From: CBDCWO01 sp965223405
GTDB lineage: Bacteria; Bacteroidota; Bacteroidia; Chitinophagales; Saprospiraceae
Direction of reading: 5' to 3'
Assembly (NCBI GenBank): GCA_965223405.1
Contig: CBDCWO010000006.1
Span: 3,286,001-3,350,000, forward strand
Length of the DNA stretch: 64,000 nucleotides
Part shown: positions 17,783 to 26,596 of the stretch, in pieces
How the letters are laid out: every line of letters starts with the position of its first letter
Numbering within the stretch: the first letter of the stretch is position 1
The notes under the pieces: model-generated
Seen by the model: the letters and a program-made list of their open reading frames with translations, nothing else
Told to the model about the DNA's origin: nothing
The model's database searches: none
Program-made: the position numbers and the translations under genes

Positions 17783-20700
17783 CTAATCTGTTTTGGAAAT
17801 AAACAGTTTTTTGGTTTGAATTCCAAACGAAGAAGTCATTTTTATATAATATAGTCCGGCTGAAAGGTTATTTAACCTAATCGTATTTTCCTGATGAAAA
17901 TTTAAATTGGTTCTGAGAATCATTTTACCATCCGGAGCATATATTTCCACGAAAAGCAATCCACTATAATCTCCTTTTAAATATACACGATTCACTGCCG
18001 GATTCGGATAAATGCTCCAGAAGTTATGATGTATGAATTCAATGCCGGATGTTTCTACCTGGGTAATCAGATATAGTGGGAAGGTAGGTATCCAGCCTCC
18101 ACTACCATCTTCAACCGTGATCAATATACTGTCCAAAGTTTGCTCAGCCACTTTAGCAAAGAATATTAAATTACCATTGTCGATATCTTGTTGACTGAAG
18201 GTATCTCCGGTTTTTAATAAGGTTCCTTGGTAAAATACATCAACATACTCTGGTACTTTTACAATGGTAAATGTTAGATCCGATGGTTGAGTATCCTCAT
18301 CGGCTATCTGCAAAGAATGGTTGGTTAATTCAGTCCCACTTTGGTTTACATTCAGAGTGTCATTGAGAATCAAATGTGGAGGATTTAAGAGAAGATTTGT
18401 ACAAATTTCCAAATTCCAGGATGTAATACTACCTCCAGTGGTTCCCCCATTATCATTTATTTGCAATGTCCAATTTCCGGCTGACGATAAGTTCATGAAA
18501 ATGGCAAGTGAATCTTCAGGTTTGAATATATTCTCTGAGGTAAGAGGACAAGATACTTCAATTTGTGAATCATCATCAAATCCTAAATTGAAATTAGATA
18601 AATTTGCACACCTGTTTTTAAATAGCGTTATGATGGTGCCGGTACTGTGTATGAGCTTTGCGTCGAGATTTCCAACAAATTCAAATAACCCTTTCATGTT
18701 AGGGATATTCACATCAAGGATAGGCACATCCGTGGGAACCATGATTTCAGATTCTACTTTTCTGGTTCCAGTGGTAGGAGTATCTTCACTTTCATAAGTT
18801 GCACAAGAAACGGTTTTTGTCTGAAAAGCAAATGTTTGAGAAAATGGACCTTCAGCACATGAATTTATAGCTTTTATGCGCCAATAATATACTGTATTTT
18901 CATCTAAAGAAAATATCGGTTTGTAGGTATTTGTAAAGACATTGTTAGCGCTAATTACCGTATCAAATGATGGGTTTTTTGCTAACTCTAACTGATAATA
19001 GGTTGCGTCTTTGATACTGGTCCAACTCAGTTTTGGTAAGATGGACACATTGGTTTGCCCATCCACAGGGTCGATAAGTTTTAAATCGGTAAAATCACTC
19101 GGAATTAGTTGAACTTTGGCCGATAACTCAAAATTTTCAGAATTAGAAATTCCAGTAATAATAAGCTCAAGATCTGAACTTTCATTCATGCGAGGAAAGG
19201 ATAATTGCAGATTTACGGTATCATTATTGCCAATAGTCGTTTTTGAAAAATTAATATCGGTTCCTTCGGGTAATACCGACGTTAGATCCAATTGAATTTC
19301 CTCATCAAATCCATTAATTTGCTGGGAGATTATCTCAAAGGATATTTGATTTGGGAGGCAAATCTGATCAGAATTTGGAAACAAAGCTAACGACACCTTG
19401 GGATTTTGGGATTTTTTAATGGAAAAAAGCGACTCAGAAACGGTGTAAAAAATATTATCCGCTGCTTCGATCATTATTCTGGCAACATTAGTTTCCACAT
19501 CAGGGAATATTAAATATTCAGAACCATCATTATCGGTTTTCTCTGCTAATTGTATTGGCCAAGTCTGCCCACCATCCAAAGAAAGCCAGATGTTTACCAA
19601 TTTGCATCCTACATTACCATTATTGGTGTTAGCAACATCCCAGGTGACTTTCTCATACAAACCTGGGACAATGATTTCAGAACCATTAGGATTAATAATC
19701 TGAAAAGGTCCCGCCGTTTGATCTGCTTTAAAATCAATCTGATCCCAGTCGGTCAAACCTCCATTCCAATGATTATCTCTGACAGTTAGTCTAAATTTCA
19801 GGTTGCGGCTATAATTGGGTAAAACTTCGTTGATGTCCGATTTGTCTGAAAGATAATTGTCGTAGTCCGGAAAGTATCTAATGGGGTCTAAATTGGGAGG
19901 CAATGATCTGAAAGAGGGTGCATCTCCTTTTGGATTTCCTAAAGGGCTCAAAGGGCCGAGATCATATTCTTCCCATGTATACGTTAGTGTGTCTCCGTCC
20001 GGATCAAATCCTTCTCCTTCTAACTTGAAAGGTGTTGAAATAGGTATATGAGTAAAATTTGTTTTTAAGATATTCGCTACCGGCGCAATATTTTCGATGG
20101 GAATGATTTGGGCACAATTCTTTCCAGGGCCGTTGCGAGTATAGGACAATACTTGATTGATTGTCACATTGTGAAAGTAGGGATCATTACTTTCCTGCAC
20201 ATAGTTTGCCCCACAATCACTGGCCCCCGCATAAGCCATAATCGTGCTACCACTCCCAGGCTCAAAAGCCGTGGCGGAAGTTTCATTTTGATTATCGCAA
20301 AAATTAAATGTATGGCTGGCATTGAGTTGATGTCCAATTTCATGGGCAACAATAAGATAAAATAATGCGCCTCGATAGATGCCAAAGGTACCACTAACTC
20401 CCTTGGCTTTGTTTATAGTACATACTATGCCCTGGGTAGCTATTCCTCCAGAATTCGTTCCCAAAACGTGTCCTATATCGTAGTTGGTGATTTTTATTTC
20501 ATCATTAAGCACAGACGTAATTTGGTTTAACATGGATTCCGGATTACCATTACTAAAGGGATCATTGGTATTAATAAACAATATCTTATCATTGTCAGGC
20601 ACAATTTCTAAGCGGATGGCAAAATCCCTTATCAATATCGCGTTGACCCGATTAATTATAGTAGTCACAGCACTTAAAACGCTTTCTTTTGTATTGCCCT

Positions 20701-21304
20701 TGCTGGCAGAAAACTCCGTGGTAGTGGCTATTGCGACTCGGTACTTTATAACTTCACTTGCTTGGCCATCTCTAAGTTTTACAGCGTTAACACGATCTGC
20801 CTCAAAGGAAAGGCTGTTAATCGGATCCTGGTGTTGGTGGCAATAATATTTTTCATGCTTTTCAGCCCAGGCCGTTTGAAATCCAACTTCATATTTTGTT
20901 GATCCTTCCTCGTTGGGTTCAATTAGCTGAGTACCCTGAGGTGAAAATATGATGCCATGGAATGATTCGGGCGTAATCTCAATGTGAACTGAGATAGGAT
21001 ACTCGTAAGCACTATAGGTTTTAATATTTGGATACTTTGCGGAGAGTTGAGGTGATAAAGTTTGCGTTTTTCTAAAAATAAACTGACGTGTAGAGCCATC
21101 AAACAGGGGTACAGTCAACTCAAAGGTTTCCGCATTGGAATTTACATATTGCCAGAGGGCCTTTTCGTTCAGATTAAGCTGGATTGGGTCGGAAGTGGTA
21201 TATTTACTACCTCGCATAGAACTCAGAGGTTCCCAAAAGTTTTGACTCATAACAGTTGAAGCTAAGGCTCCCAAACACAACACCCAAATCAGTTTTTTTA
21301 TCAT
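17783..21304 (-). CDS. T9SS-exported reprolysin-like (M12B) zinc metalloprotease with P domain
   Basis: A 1173-residue secreted protease. A signal peptide (MIKKLIWVLCLGALASTVMSQ) and a pro-region are followed by a metzincin catalytic domain whose zinc site is HEIGHQLNASH near residue 320. After that come an Ig/PKD-like region (EGEGFDPDGDTLTYTWEE), a fibronectin III-like domain near 740-830 (LSWTSIKDATYYQLELAK), and a proprotein convertase P domain near 833-966 (SAGNWTLQINDNGGTTGG, SWNLEIC). A cadherin/CSPG-like repeat precedes a type A T9SS sorting domain (SIYPNPAVNRVYLKG to KKLFISKTD). Extracellular protein breakdown is the likely role. The IS element begins 14 bp beyond its stop codon, so any former terminator was displaced. 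Confidence 0.88.
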   Translation of the reverse strand: MIKKLIWVLCLGALASTVMSQNFWEPLSSMRGSKYTTSDPIQLNLNEKALWQYVNSNAETFELTVPLFDGSTRQFIFRKTQTLSPQLSAKYPNIKTYSAYEYPISVHIEITPESFHGIIFSPQGTQLIEPNEEGSTKYEVGFQTAWAEKHEKYYCHQHQDPINSLSFEADRVNAVKLRDGQASEVIKYRVAIATTTEFSASKGNTKESVLSAVTTIINRVNAILIRDFAIRLEIVPDNDKILFINTNDPFSNGNPESMLNQITSVLNDEIKITNYDIGHVLGTNSGGIATQGIVCTINKAKGVSGTFGIYRGALFYLIVAHEIGHQLNASHTFNFCDNQNETSATAFEPGSGSTIMAYAGASDCGANYVQESNDPYFHNVTINQVLSYTRNGPGKNCAQIIPIENIAPVANILKTNFTHIPISTPFKLEGEGFDPDGDTLTYTWEEYDLGPLSPLGNPKGDAPSFRSLPPNLDPIRYFPDYDNYLSDKSDINEVLPNYSRNLKFRLTVRDNHWNGGLTDWDQIDFKADQTAGPFQIINPNGSEIIVPGLYEKVTWDVANTNNGNVGCKLVNIWLSLDGGQTWPIQLAEKTDNDGSEYLIFPDVETNVARIMIEAADNIFYTVSESLFSIKKSQNPKVSLALFPNSDQICLPNQISFEIISQQINGFDEEIQLDLTSVLPEGTDINFSKTTIGNNDTVNLQLSFPRMNESSDLELIITGISNSENFELSAKVQLIPSDFTDLKLIDPVDGQTNVSILPKLSWTSIKDATYYQLELAKNPSFDTVISANNVFTNTYKPIFSLDENTVYYWRIKAINSCAEGPFSQTFAFQTKTVSCATYESEDTPTTGTRKVESEIMVPTDVPILDVNIPNMKGLFEFVGNLDAKLIHSTGTIITLFKNRCANLSNFNLGFDDDSQIEVSCPLTSENIFKPEDSLAIFMNLSSAGNWTLQINDNGGTTGGSITSWNLEICTNLLLNPPHLILNDTLNVNQSGTELTNHSLQIADEDTQPSDLTFTIVKVPEYVDVFYQGTLLKTGDTFSQQDIDNGNLIFFAKVAEQTLDSILITVEDGSGGWIPTFPLYLITQVETSGIEFIHHNFWSIYPNPAVNRVYLKGDYSGLLFVEIYAPDGKMILRTNLNFHQENTIRLNNLSAGLYYIKMTSSFGIQTKKLFISKTD

Positions 21305-21780
21305 AAATTGCTAGTTGTCTAAATAGAAACTCCTAAACAGGACCAAATGTTGATTTCAGTAAGATATACCCAGGCAATTTTGCCTTAGCTTTCCATAATT
21401 CTTCAAAAGTATAAATCAAATAATTAAAATTATAGAATACCTGATTCTTTATTTTCTACTTCTTCAACGAATCCTAATCTTATCTTTTTTAATTGTTAAA
21501 TTAACAATATGTGATTATAGTTCAATTACTTACAAATATTAATAATATTTTATATATTTGTATTTCCAGCTTGGAATTTGAATCCTTCCCTCAAGCAGTA
21601 ATATTCGGTTTAGCATTTTTTGGTACAGGATATGCAAGTTTTTTAACAGAATATCCTTGAATACGAATTAGATGTTTCTATTAAAAAAATTATCTTTGCA
21701 AATACTGATTTGGTCTCATTACTGAATGATTTTTACCCCTTTTGGGGTGGCCTGAGTTTAAAAACTCTAATTTTAAAATT
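21305..21780. other. AT-rich divergent spacer between protease and peroxidase
   Basis: About 476 bp separating two divergent T9SS cargo genes. Two TANNTTTG boxes are seen on the plus strand: TATATTTG at 21553-21560 and TATCTTTG at 21691-21698. No gene, repeat or strong hairpin is visible. Confidence 0.5.
21691..21698 (+). promoter_or_regulatory. Candidate -7 promoter box for the haem peroxidase
   Basis: TATCTTTG fits the consensus TANNTTTG and lies 82 bp upstream of the chosen start. A -33 TTG at standard spacing is absent. Confidence 0.4.
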
Positions 21781-23679
21781 ATGCCTATGAACAGAGTTTT
21801 ACTTCTATTTGTATTTGTGGGTTTGGCTATAATTCTTAAAAGTCAGGAAACCAGAAGTTATAGCGGAATTAACAACAATCAGGATGAACCATTTTTAGGT
21901 GCGGTTGGTAGTCCATTGAAAAGGATATGTGGAGTAGGTTATGCCGATGGGATCGGGACTCCGGTGTTTAGGATGAATCCACGAGAGATTAGTAATGTAC
22001 TATTTGCCCAAGAAAATATTATAGAAGATCAGTTGGGATTGAGTTCCTTTGCCTGGGTTTTTGGACAGTTTATTGATCATGATATTACCCTGGTTCCTAA
22101 TAACCAAGCTGATTACATGCCCATACCATTGCCAGAAGGAGACTTATTAGGACCTATTATTCCTTTTGCCAGATCGGATGTATTTCCCGGTACGGGTACA
22201 CATCCTGAAAATCCGCGCCAGCATTACAACGAAATATCTGCATTTATTGACGGCTCAGCGATATATGGGTCATCAGAAAATAGAGCTAATTGGTTAAGAA
22301 CGTTTACGGGAGGTAAACTGAAAATGTCCGAAGGAGGGCTGTTGCCATTTAATACCATAAATGGGGAGTTTAATGGCGAATTTGATCCTTCTGCACCAAA
22401 TATGGCGGACGATGTGGTCTTCAACCTTCCTGCCAGACGGAAACTGTTTGTGGCAGGAGACATCAGAGCAAATGAAAATCCCTATTTGACAGCATTCCAT
22501 ACGCTATTTGCCAGAGAGCATAACCGCTGGTGCGAACAATTGATTACAGCTAATCCCAGTTGGTCGGATGAACAGATATTTCAACATGCACGCAGACTGG
22601 TTTCGGGGACAATTCAGTCGATTGTTTATAACGAATGGTTACCTACAATGGGTGTAGATTTACCTCAATACGATGGGTATAAAAAAGATGTGAATCCTTC
22701 TATAAGTAATGTTTTTTCTGCAGCAGCATTTCGACTCGGACATACGCTGATCAATTCCCATATTTTGCGTATGGATGATAAAGGAAAGCCAATAGAACAA
22801 GGAAATTTAACTTTGAGAGAAGCTTTTTTTCAACCCAGTTTAATGATCAGTGGAGAAGGAATCGATCCCTTATTTAAAGGAATGGCTACGCAGGTCCAGC
22901 AGGAATTCGATTGTAAAGTAGTAGACGATGTTCGAAATTTCTTATTTGGAGCTCCGGGACAGGGAGGATTGGATCTGGCTGCAATCAACATTTTCAGAGG
23001 GAGAGAAAGAGGTTTGCCAGACTACAATACCATTCGGGATAAAGTTGGTCTCTCCAAAATTGACGACTTTTCAGGTATCACAACAAAAACTCACATTACT
23101 GAAATCCTGGCTACTATCTACCAGGATGTAAACGATGTGGATCCCTGGGTAGGAATGTTGGCGGAAGATCATATGGAAGGAGCCTTGTTTGGTCCTACCG
23201 TTATGGAAATAATATATCGACAGTTCTTGGAATTAAGAGATGGAGATCGGTTTTATTATGAGATCGATCCGGGGCTATCTGAGGAAGAAAAATTGCTGAT
23301 TACGAATACAAAAATGTCAGATGTTATCAAGAGAAATACAAATATTTCATTAATGCAAGACGATGTTTTCCGGGCTATGCCACATGAGGAAATTCCGCAT
23401 TCCAACGTTTCCGTTGCTAAAAAACATTTGGACATGGTATTTTATCCCAATCCAGTGGTTAATGAAATGCACATGAAAATGTATGGCTTCCATGAAGGGA
23501 AAGTAACCATTTCAATTTACAATAGTTTAGGTCAAAAAAGCATGGAATTTAGCAGAGATCTTATCCGTGGTGAAAATGATTACATTTTTTATTTTAACGG
23601 TTCGGAAGATAAGGGAGTCTATACCATAATTGTTCAAATGGACGATGAATTCAGTTATCGCAAGATGATGAAACTATAA
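21781..23679 (+). CDS. T9SS-exported animal-type haem peroxidase
   Basis: A 632-residue secreted protein of the animal haem peroxidase (cyclooxygenase-peroxidase) superfamily. I start at ATG 21781 (MPMNRVLLLFVFVGLAIILK), where a signal peptide begins; upstream codons in frame start with TTG. The distal-His region FGQFIDHDITLVPNN is near residue 92, with HTLFAREHNRWCEQL near 236 and the proximal-His region AAFRLGHTLINSHILRMD near 318. Arg and Asp partners of the distal site are present. The last 80 residues (VFYPNPVVNEMHMKMYG to YRKMMKL) form a type A T9SS sorting domain. The enzyme should use H2O2 outside the cell, perhaps for halogenation or cross-linking, but its substrate is not visible. 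The 3' end touches the convergent acyltransferase gene. Confidence 0.9.
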   Translation: MPMNRVLLLFVFVGLAIILKSQETRSYSGINNNQDEPFLGAVGSPLKRICGVGYADGIGTPVFRMNPREISNVLFAQENIIEDQLGLSSFAWVFGQFIDHDITLVPNNQADYMPIPLPEGDLLGPIIPFARSDVFPGTGTHPENPRQHYNEISAFIDGSAIYGSSENRANWLRTFTGGKLKMSEGGLLPFNTINGEFNGEFDPSAPNMADDVVFNLPARRKLFVAGDIRANENPYLTAFHTLFAREHNRWCEQLITANPSWSDEQIFQHARRLVSGTIQSIVYNEWLPTMGVDLPQYDGYKKDVNPSISNVFSAAAFRLGHTLINSHILRMDDKGKPIEQGNLTLREAFFQPSLMISGEGIDPLFKGMATQVQQEFDCKVVDDVRNFLFGAPGQGGLDLAAINIFRGRERGLPDYNTIRDKVGLSKIDDFSGITTKTHITEILATIYQDVNDVDPWVGMLAEDHMEGALFGPTVMEIIYRQFLELRDGDRFYYEIDPGLSEEEKLLITNTKMSDVIKRNTNISLMQDDVFRAMPHEEIPHSNVSVAKKHLDMVFYPNPVVNEMHMKMYGFHEGKVTISIYNSLGQKSMEFSRDLIRGENDYIFYFNGSEDKGVYTIIVQMDDEFSYRKMMKL

Positions 23680-24570
23680 TTATTTTTTTGCCGCCTTTTT
23701 TAGGTGTGCTCTTTTCCATCGTCGGTGAGACCAAAGCCAATCTGAAGGATTTTTGTTAATCAATTCTTCCAGTTTTTCGGCATAAATTTTAGTAAGTTCA
23801 CCCCTTTGCAAATTTTCCGGATTCTCATGAATTAAAGAATAGCAAAGTTTATATTTTCCTCTCTTGATCCTTTGAATATCTGCATAAAATACAGGATAAT
23901 TGAACTTTCTGGCAATATCATCAGCACCATGTACAAAAGGTGTATCCTGTCCGAAGAATGATACCCATATGGATTTTTGCATATTAGTCGGACTTTGGTC
24001 CGATACTAAGATAATACAAGATGGTTTGCGGTTCGCTTCTACGATCACCCTGGGAGTTTGTTTGACCGGAATGAGCACCATATCATATTTTGTCCGGGAT
24101 TTTTTCACAAACTCTTCAATATACCGGTTGGATAAAGGTTTGTAAATTCCCAATGATTGATGCGGAATGGATTTAGCCATATGCATAGCCGCCCATTCCC
24201 AATTTCCGATATGTGAGGTCAATACAATTATGCTCCGCCGGGCCTCATAGTAAGGGATCAATGATGCTTCGTTTTCAAAAAGAAACCTTTCATCGAATTG
24301 TTCAGAGGTAAGGGAATATCCTTTGATTGACTCAATGAACAAATCTGATAGATGACGATAATACTTTTCGATTAAATTTTGATAAAATGAATCATTGCGA
24401 TTTGGAAATGCTCTGTGAACATTTTGTTCAATTACCTTACGCCGGTATTTAAAAACTCTCTTTAAGAGGAAGGAGATCAAATCGGATAGTCTGAATAGCC
24501 AATTTAATGGGAAAATACCAAATATCCCCACTGCTAATCTAAAAAAAAGATACCCTAACCACTGTCCCAT
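23680..24570 (-). CDS. LpxL/HtrB-family lysophospholipid (lipid A) acyltransferase
   Basis: A 296-residue inner-membrane acyltransferase. An N-terminal membrane segment (GYLFFRLAVGIFGIFPLNWLF) is followed by the catalytic HX5(D/E)-type motif in SHIGNWEWAAM near residue 120 and the downstream SDQSP segment near 190. Homologues transfer a secondary acyl chain to lipid A precursors. The C-terminal WLWSHRRWK is a family hallmark. Its stop directly abuts the stop of the peroxidase on the other strand. Bacteroidota members may act on other lipids, so I assign the family but not a specific Lpx symbol. Confidence 0.88.
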   Translation of the reverse strand: MGQWLGYLFFRLAVGIFGIFPLNWLFRLSDLISFLLKRVFKYRRKVIEQNVHRAFPNRNDSFYQNLIEKYYRHLSDLFIESIKGYSLTSEQFDERFLFENEASLIPYYEARRSIIVLTSHIGNWEWAAMHMAKSIPHQSLGIYKPLSNRYIEEFVKKSRTKYDMVLIPVKQTPRVIVEANRKPSCIILVSDQSPTNMQKSIWVSFFGQDTPFVHGADDIARKFNYPVFYADIQRIKRGKYKLCYSLIHENPENLQRGELTKIYAEKLEELINKNPSDWLWSHRRWKRAHLKKAAKK

Positions 24571-24629
24571 ACAGCTTCACTATTGACTTTCACAAAAATG
24601 CTAAATTTACAGGTAAAAATATCAAGTAT

Positions 24630-25613
24630 ATGACAACGCGTAGAAAATTTATAAAAAACTCGATTCTAACCGGATTGGTAACACCTCGATTTATAGAAAG
24701 TTGTGGGATTAAAAATGATAACCCATCTAATAGTTTAGCTAATCAATATCCTAAGGTAATTTCTACCTGGAATTTTGGCATGAAAGCCAATGCCAAAGCA
24801 TGGGAGATATTATCCTCTGGTGGCTATTCATTAGATGCGGTTGAAGAGGGAGTGAAAGTAATCGAGGCTGATGAATCCAATCAAACAGTTGGAATTGGAG
24901 GATTGCCGGATAGAGATGGACATGTGACATTGGATGCATGCATTATGAATGAGTCAGGAAATGCGGGGAGTGTCTGTTTCTTGCAATCCATCAAGCATCC
25001 TATTTCGGTTGCGCGCAAGGTAATGGAGAGTACACCCCATGTAATGCTCGCTGGTGCCGGAGCATTGCAATTTGCATTAGAACAAGGATTTAAGAAAGAA
25101 AATTTGCTTACAGACAAAGCCAAGGCTAATTGGGAAAAATGGTTAAAAACATCTGAATATAAGCCAATTATAAATATAGAGAATCACGATACGATTAGTA
25201 TGCTGGCTCTAGATGAAAAGGGTAGGATTGCGGGCGCATGCACTACAAGCGGATTGGCATATAAACTGCATGGTAGGGTAGGAGATTCCCCAATAATTGG
25301 TGCAGGAATGTATGTTGACGGTGATGTGGGCGGTGCTGCTGCCACAGGACTCGGCGAAGCGGTTATGAAAACCCTAGGTTCGTTCCTGGTGGTGGAATTA
25401 ATGCGCCAGGGAAGATCTCCTCAAGAAGCTTGCAAAGAAGCTATTTTGCGTATCGCAAAGAAAGAGAAAAACCCGAAAAGTATGCAAATTGGATATATGG
25501 CACTGAACAAAAAAGGTGAAATTGGTGGATATAGTTTGCAAAAAGGTTTTACCTTTGCCGTTCGATCGCCAAACTCCAATAAGCTTAATGAATCAATGTA
25601 TTACCTAAAATAA
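24630..25613 (+). CDS. N4-(beta-N-acetylglucosaminyl)-L-asparaginase (glycosylasparaginase)
   Basis: A 327-residue Ntn hydrolase with a twin-arginine-like N-terminus (MTTRRKFIKNSILTGL), so it should be exported folded. It cleaves the GlcNAc-Asn bond left after deglycosylation of N-glycoproteins. The autoproteolytic site and catalytic Thr are in ENHDTISMLALD (about residue 187), matching the HDT segment of the characterised bacterial enzyme. The substrate-binding RVGDSPIIGAGMYVDGDVG follows about 35 residues later. Length and order of motifs are normal for the family. The response regulator starts 34 bp downstream and may be cotranscribed. Confidence 0.93.
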   Translation: MTTRRKFIKNSILTGLVTPRFIESCGIKNDNPSNSLANQYPKVISTWNFGMKANAKAWEILSSGGYSLDAVEEGVKVIEADESNQTVGIGGLPDRDGHVTLDACIMNESGNAGSVCFLQSIKHPISVARKVMESTPHVMLAGAGALQFALEQGFKKENLLTDKAKANWEKWLKTSEYKPIINIENHDTISMLALDEKGRIAGACTTSGLAYKLHGRVGDSPIIGAGMYVDGDVGGAAATGLGEAVMKTLGSFLVVELMRQGRSPQEACKEAILRIAKKEKNPKSMQIGYMALNKKGEIGGYSLQKGFTFAVRSPNSNKLNESMYYLK

Positions 25614-25647
25614 TGCTCCCGCGGATTATTTTTGGAAACACTTGATT

Positions 25648-26322
25648 ATGGATAAATTAAAAATTGGCTTAATTGACGACCACCCACTATTTACCGAATC
25701 CCTGGCCAGCATTCTCACCAAGCAGCAAAGAGTTCCCTGCGAAATTAATTTCATTGCTCATTCCGGAGCTCAGGCAATGAAAGAAATGGATTTTAGAGGT
25801 CCTGATATCAATTTGATACTACTGGATCTGAATCTTGGAGATGCCGATGGCCAGGAATTGATAAAACCTTTCAAAGAAAAATGGCCCGGAATCCGAATCA
25901 TGATCGTAACTGGGTATGACAATCCTACGTTTGTTCGCAATTGCTTTCAGAACGGAGCTGACGGTTATATGCTAAAGTCCCACACCATAGAAAATCTATG
26001 GGATGGGATCTCAACGGTTATGAGAGGTGAAACTTTTATGGGTGAAAACGTTAGAATCTTTTCTCATGATAAATCGAAAGATTCAACAAACACCTATTCT
26101 TTAAGAGATTCCTTTATCTTAATGCATAATCTGACTAAAAGAGAAAAAGAAATCCTTGATTTTATTGTTAAAGCCAAAACCAATAAACAAATTGGTAAAA
26201 TACTTTTTATAAGTGATCAGACTGTTGGAGTACATCGAAAAAACATCATGAGAAAATTAGGAGTTAACAATACGGCAAGTCTGGTTAAAAAGGCAATTGA
26301 GCTCAATTTGATATCCGAATAA
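25648..26322 (+). CDS. NarL/FixJ-family response regulator with LuxR-type HTH
   Basis: A 224-residue two-domain regulator. The receiver has the acidic pair IDDHPLF near residue 8, the phospho-accepting Asp in LLDLNLGDADG near 60, Thr in VTGYD and Lys in MLKSH. The output domain near 160-222 has the LuxR signature LTKREKEILDFI and QTVGVHRKNIMRKLGVNN. I start at ATG 25648; the two codons before it begin with TTG. No histidine kinase lies in the window, so it is an orphan here. It directly precedes the giant-protein cluster and a palindrome at 26447, so it is a candidate regulator of that cluster, though this is inference from position only. Confidence 0.92.
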   Translation: MDKLKIGLIDDHPLFTESLASILTKQQRVPCEINFIAHSGAQAMKEMDFRGPDINLILLDLNLGDADGQELIKPFKEKWPGIRIMIVTGYDNPTFVRNCFQNGADGYMLKSHTIENLWDGISTVMRGETFMGENVRIFSHDKSKDSTNTYSLRDSFILMHNLTKREKEILDFIVKAKTNKQIGKILFISDQTVGVHRKNIMRKLGVNNTASLVKKAIELNLISE

Positions 26323-26446
26323 CCTCCTTTATGCAACAATACGATCTATTTAGATATGTTAATTATTTTGCATATTAAAATTAATCTCCATCCAAATATT
26401 ACTGTTTAATAGGTCATTATAGATATGCAATGCGTATGATGCAAAA

Positions 26447-26466
26447 TATACCTCATAAGAGGTATA
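26447..26466. promoter_or_regulatory. Perfect inverted repeat, putative operator upstream of giant gene A
   Basis: TATACCTC (26447-26454) and GAGGTATA (26459-26466) form a perfect 8-bp inverted repeat around ataa. It lies about 20 bp upstream of a TACATTTG box and about 130 bp before gene A. No T run follows, so it is not a terminator. A dimeric regulator such as the adjacent LuxR-type protein could bind here. Confidence 0.45.
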
Positions 26467-26469
26467 AGC

Positions 26470-26494
26470 TTGGTATCTATTTAATGTACATTTG
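26470..26494 (+). promoter_or_regulatory. Candidate promoter of giant gene A
   Basis: TTG at 26470-26472 and TACATTTG at 26487-26494 resemble the Bacteroidota -33/-7 elements; the 14-bp spacer is short. The leader to the ATG at 26597 would be about 95 nt. Confidence 0.4.
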
Positions 26495-26596
26495 CTTATT
26501 GGGATAGATCCATCTGATTACCTACGCAAGTGGATTTGCCATAAACCGAAACTAAAAACAAATCGTCACTTTGTTTGACAAACAAATTGTTTACTC

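Noticed and set aside
26447..26466. Terminator of the response regulator gene
   Set aside because: The stem is only 8 bp, AT-rich and lacks a following T run; it fits an operator better.
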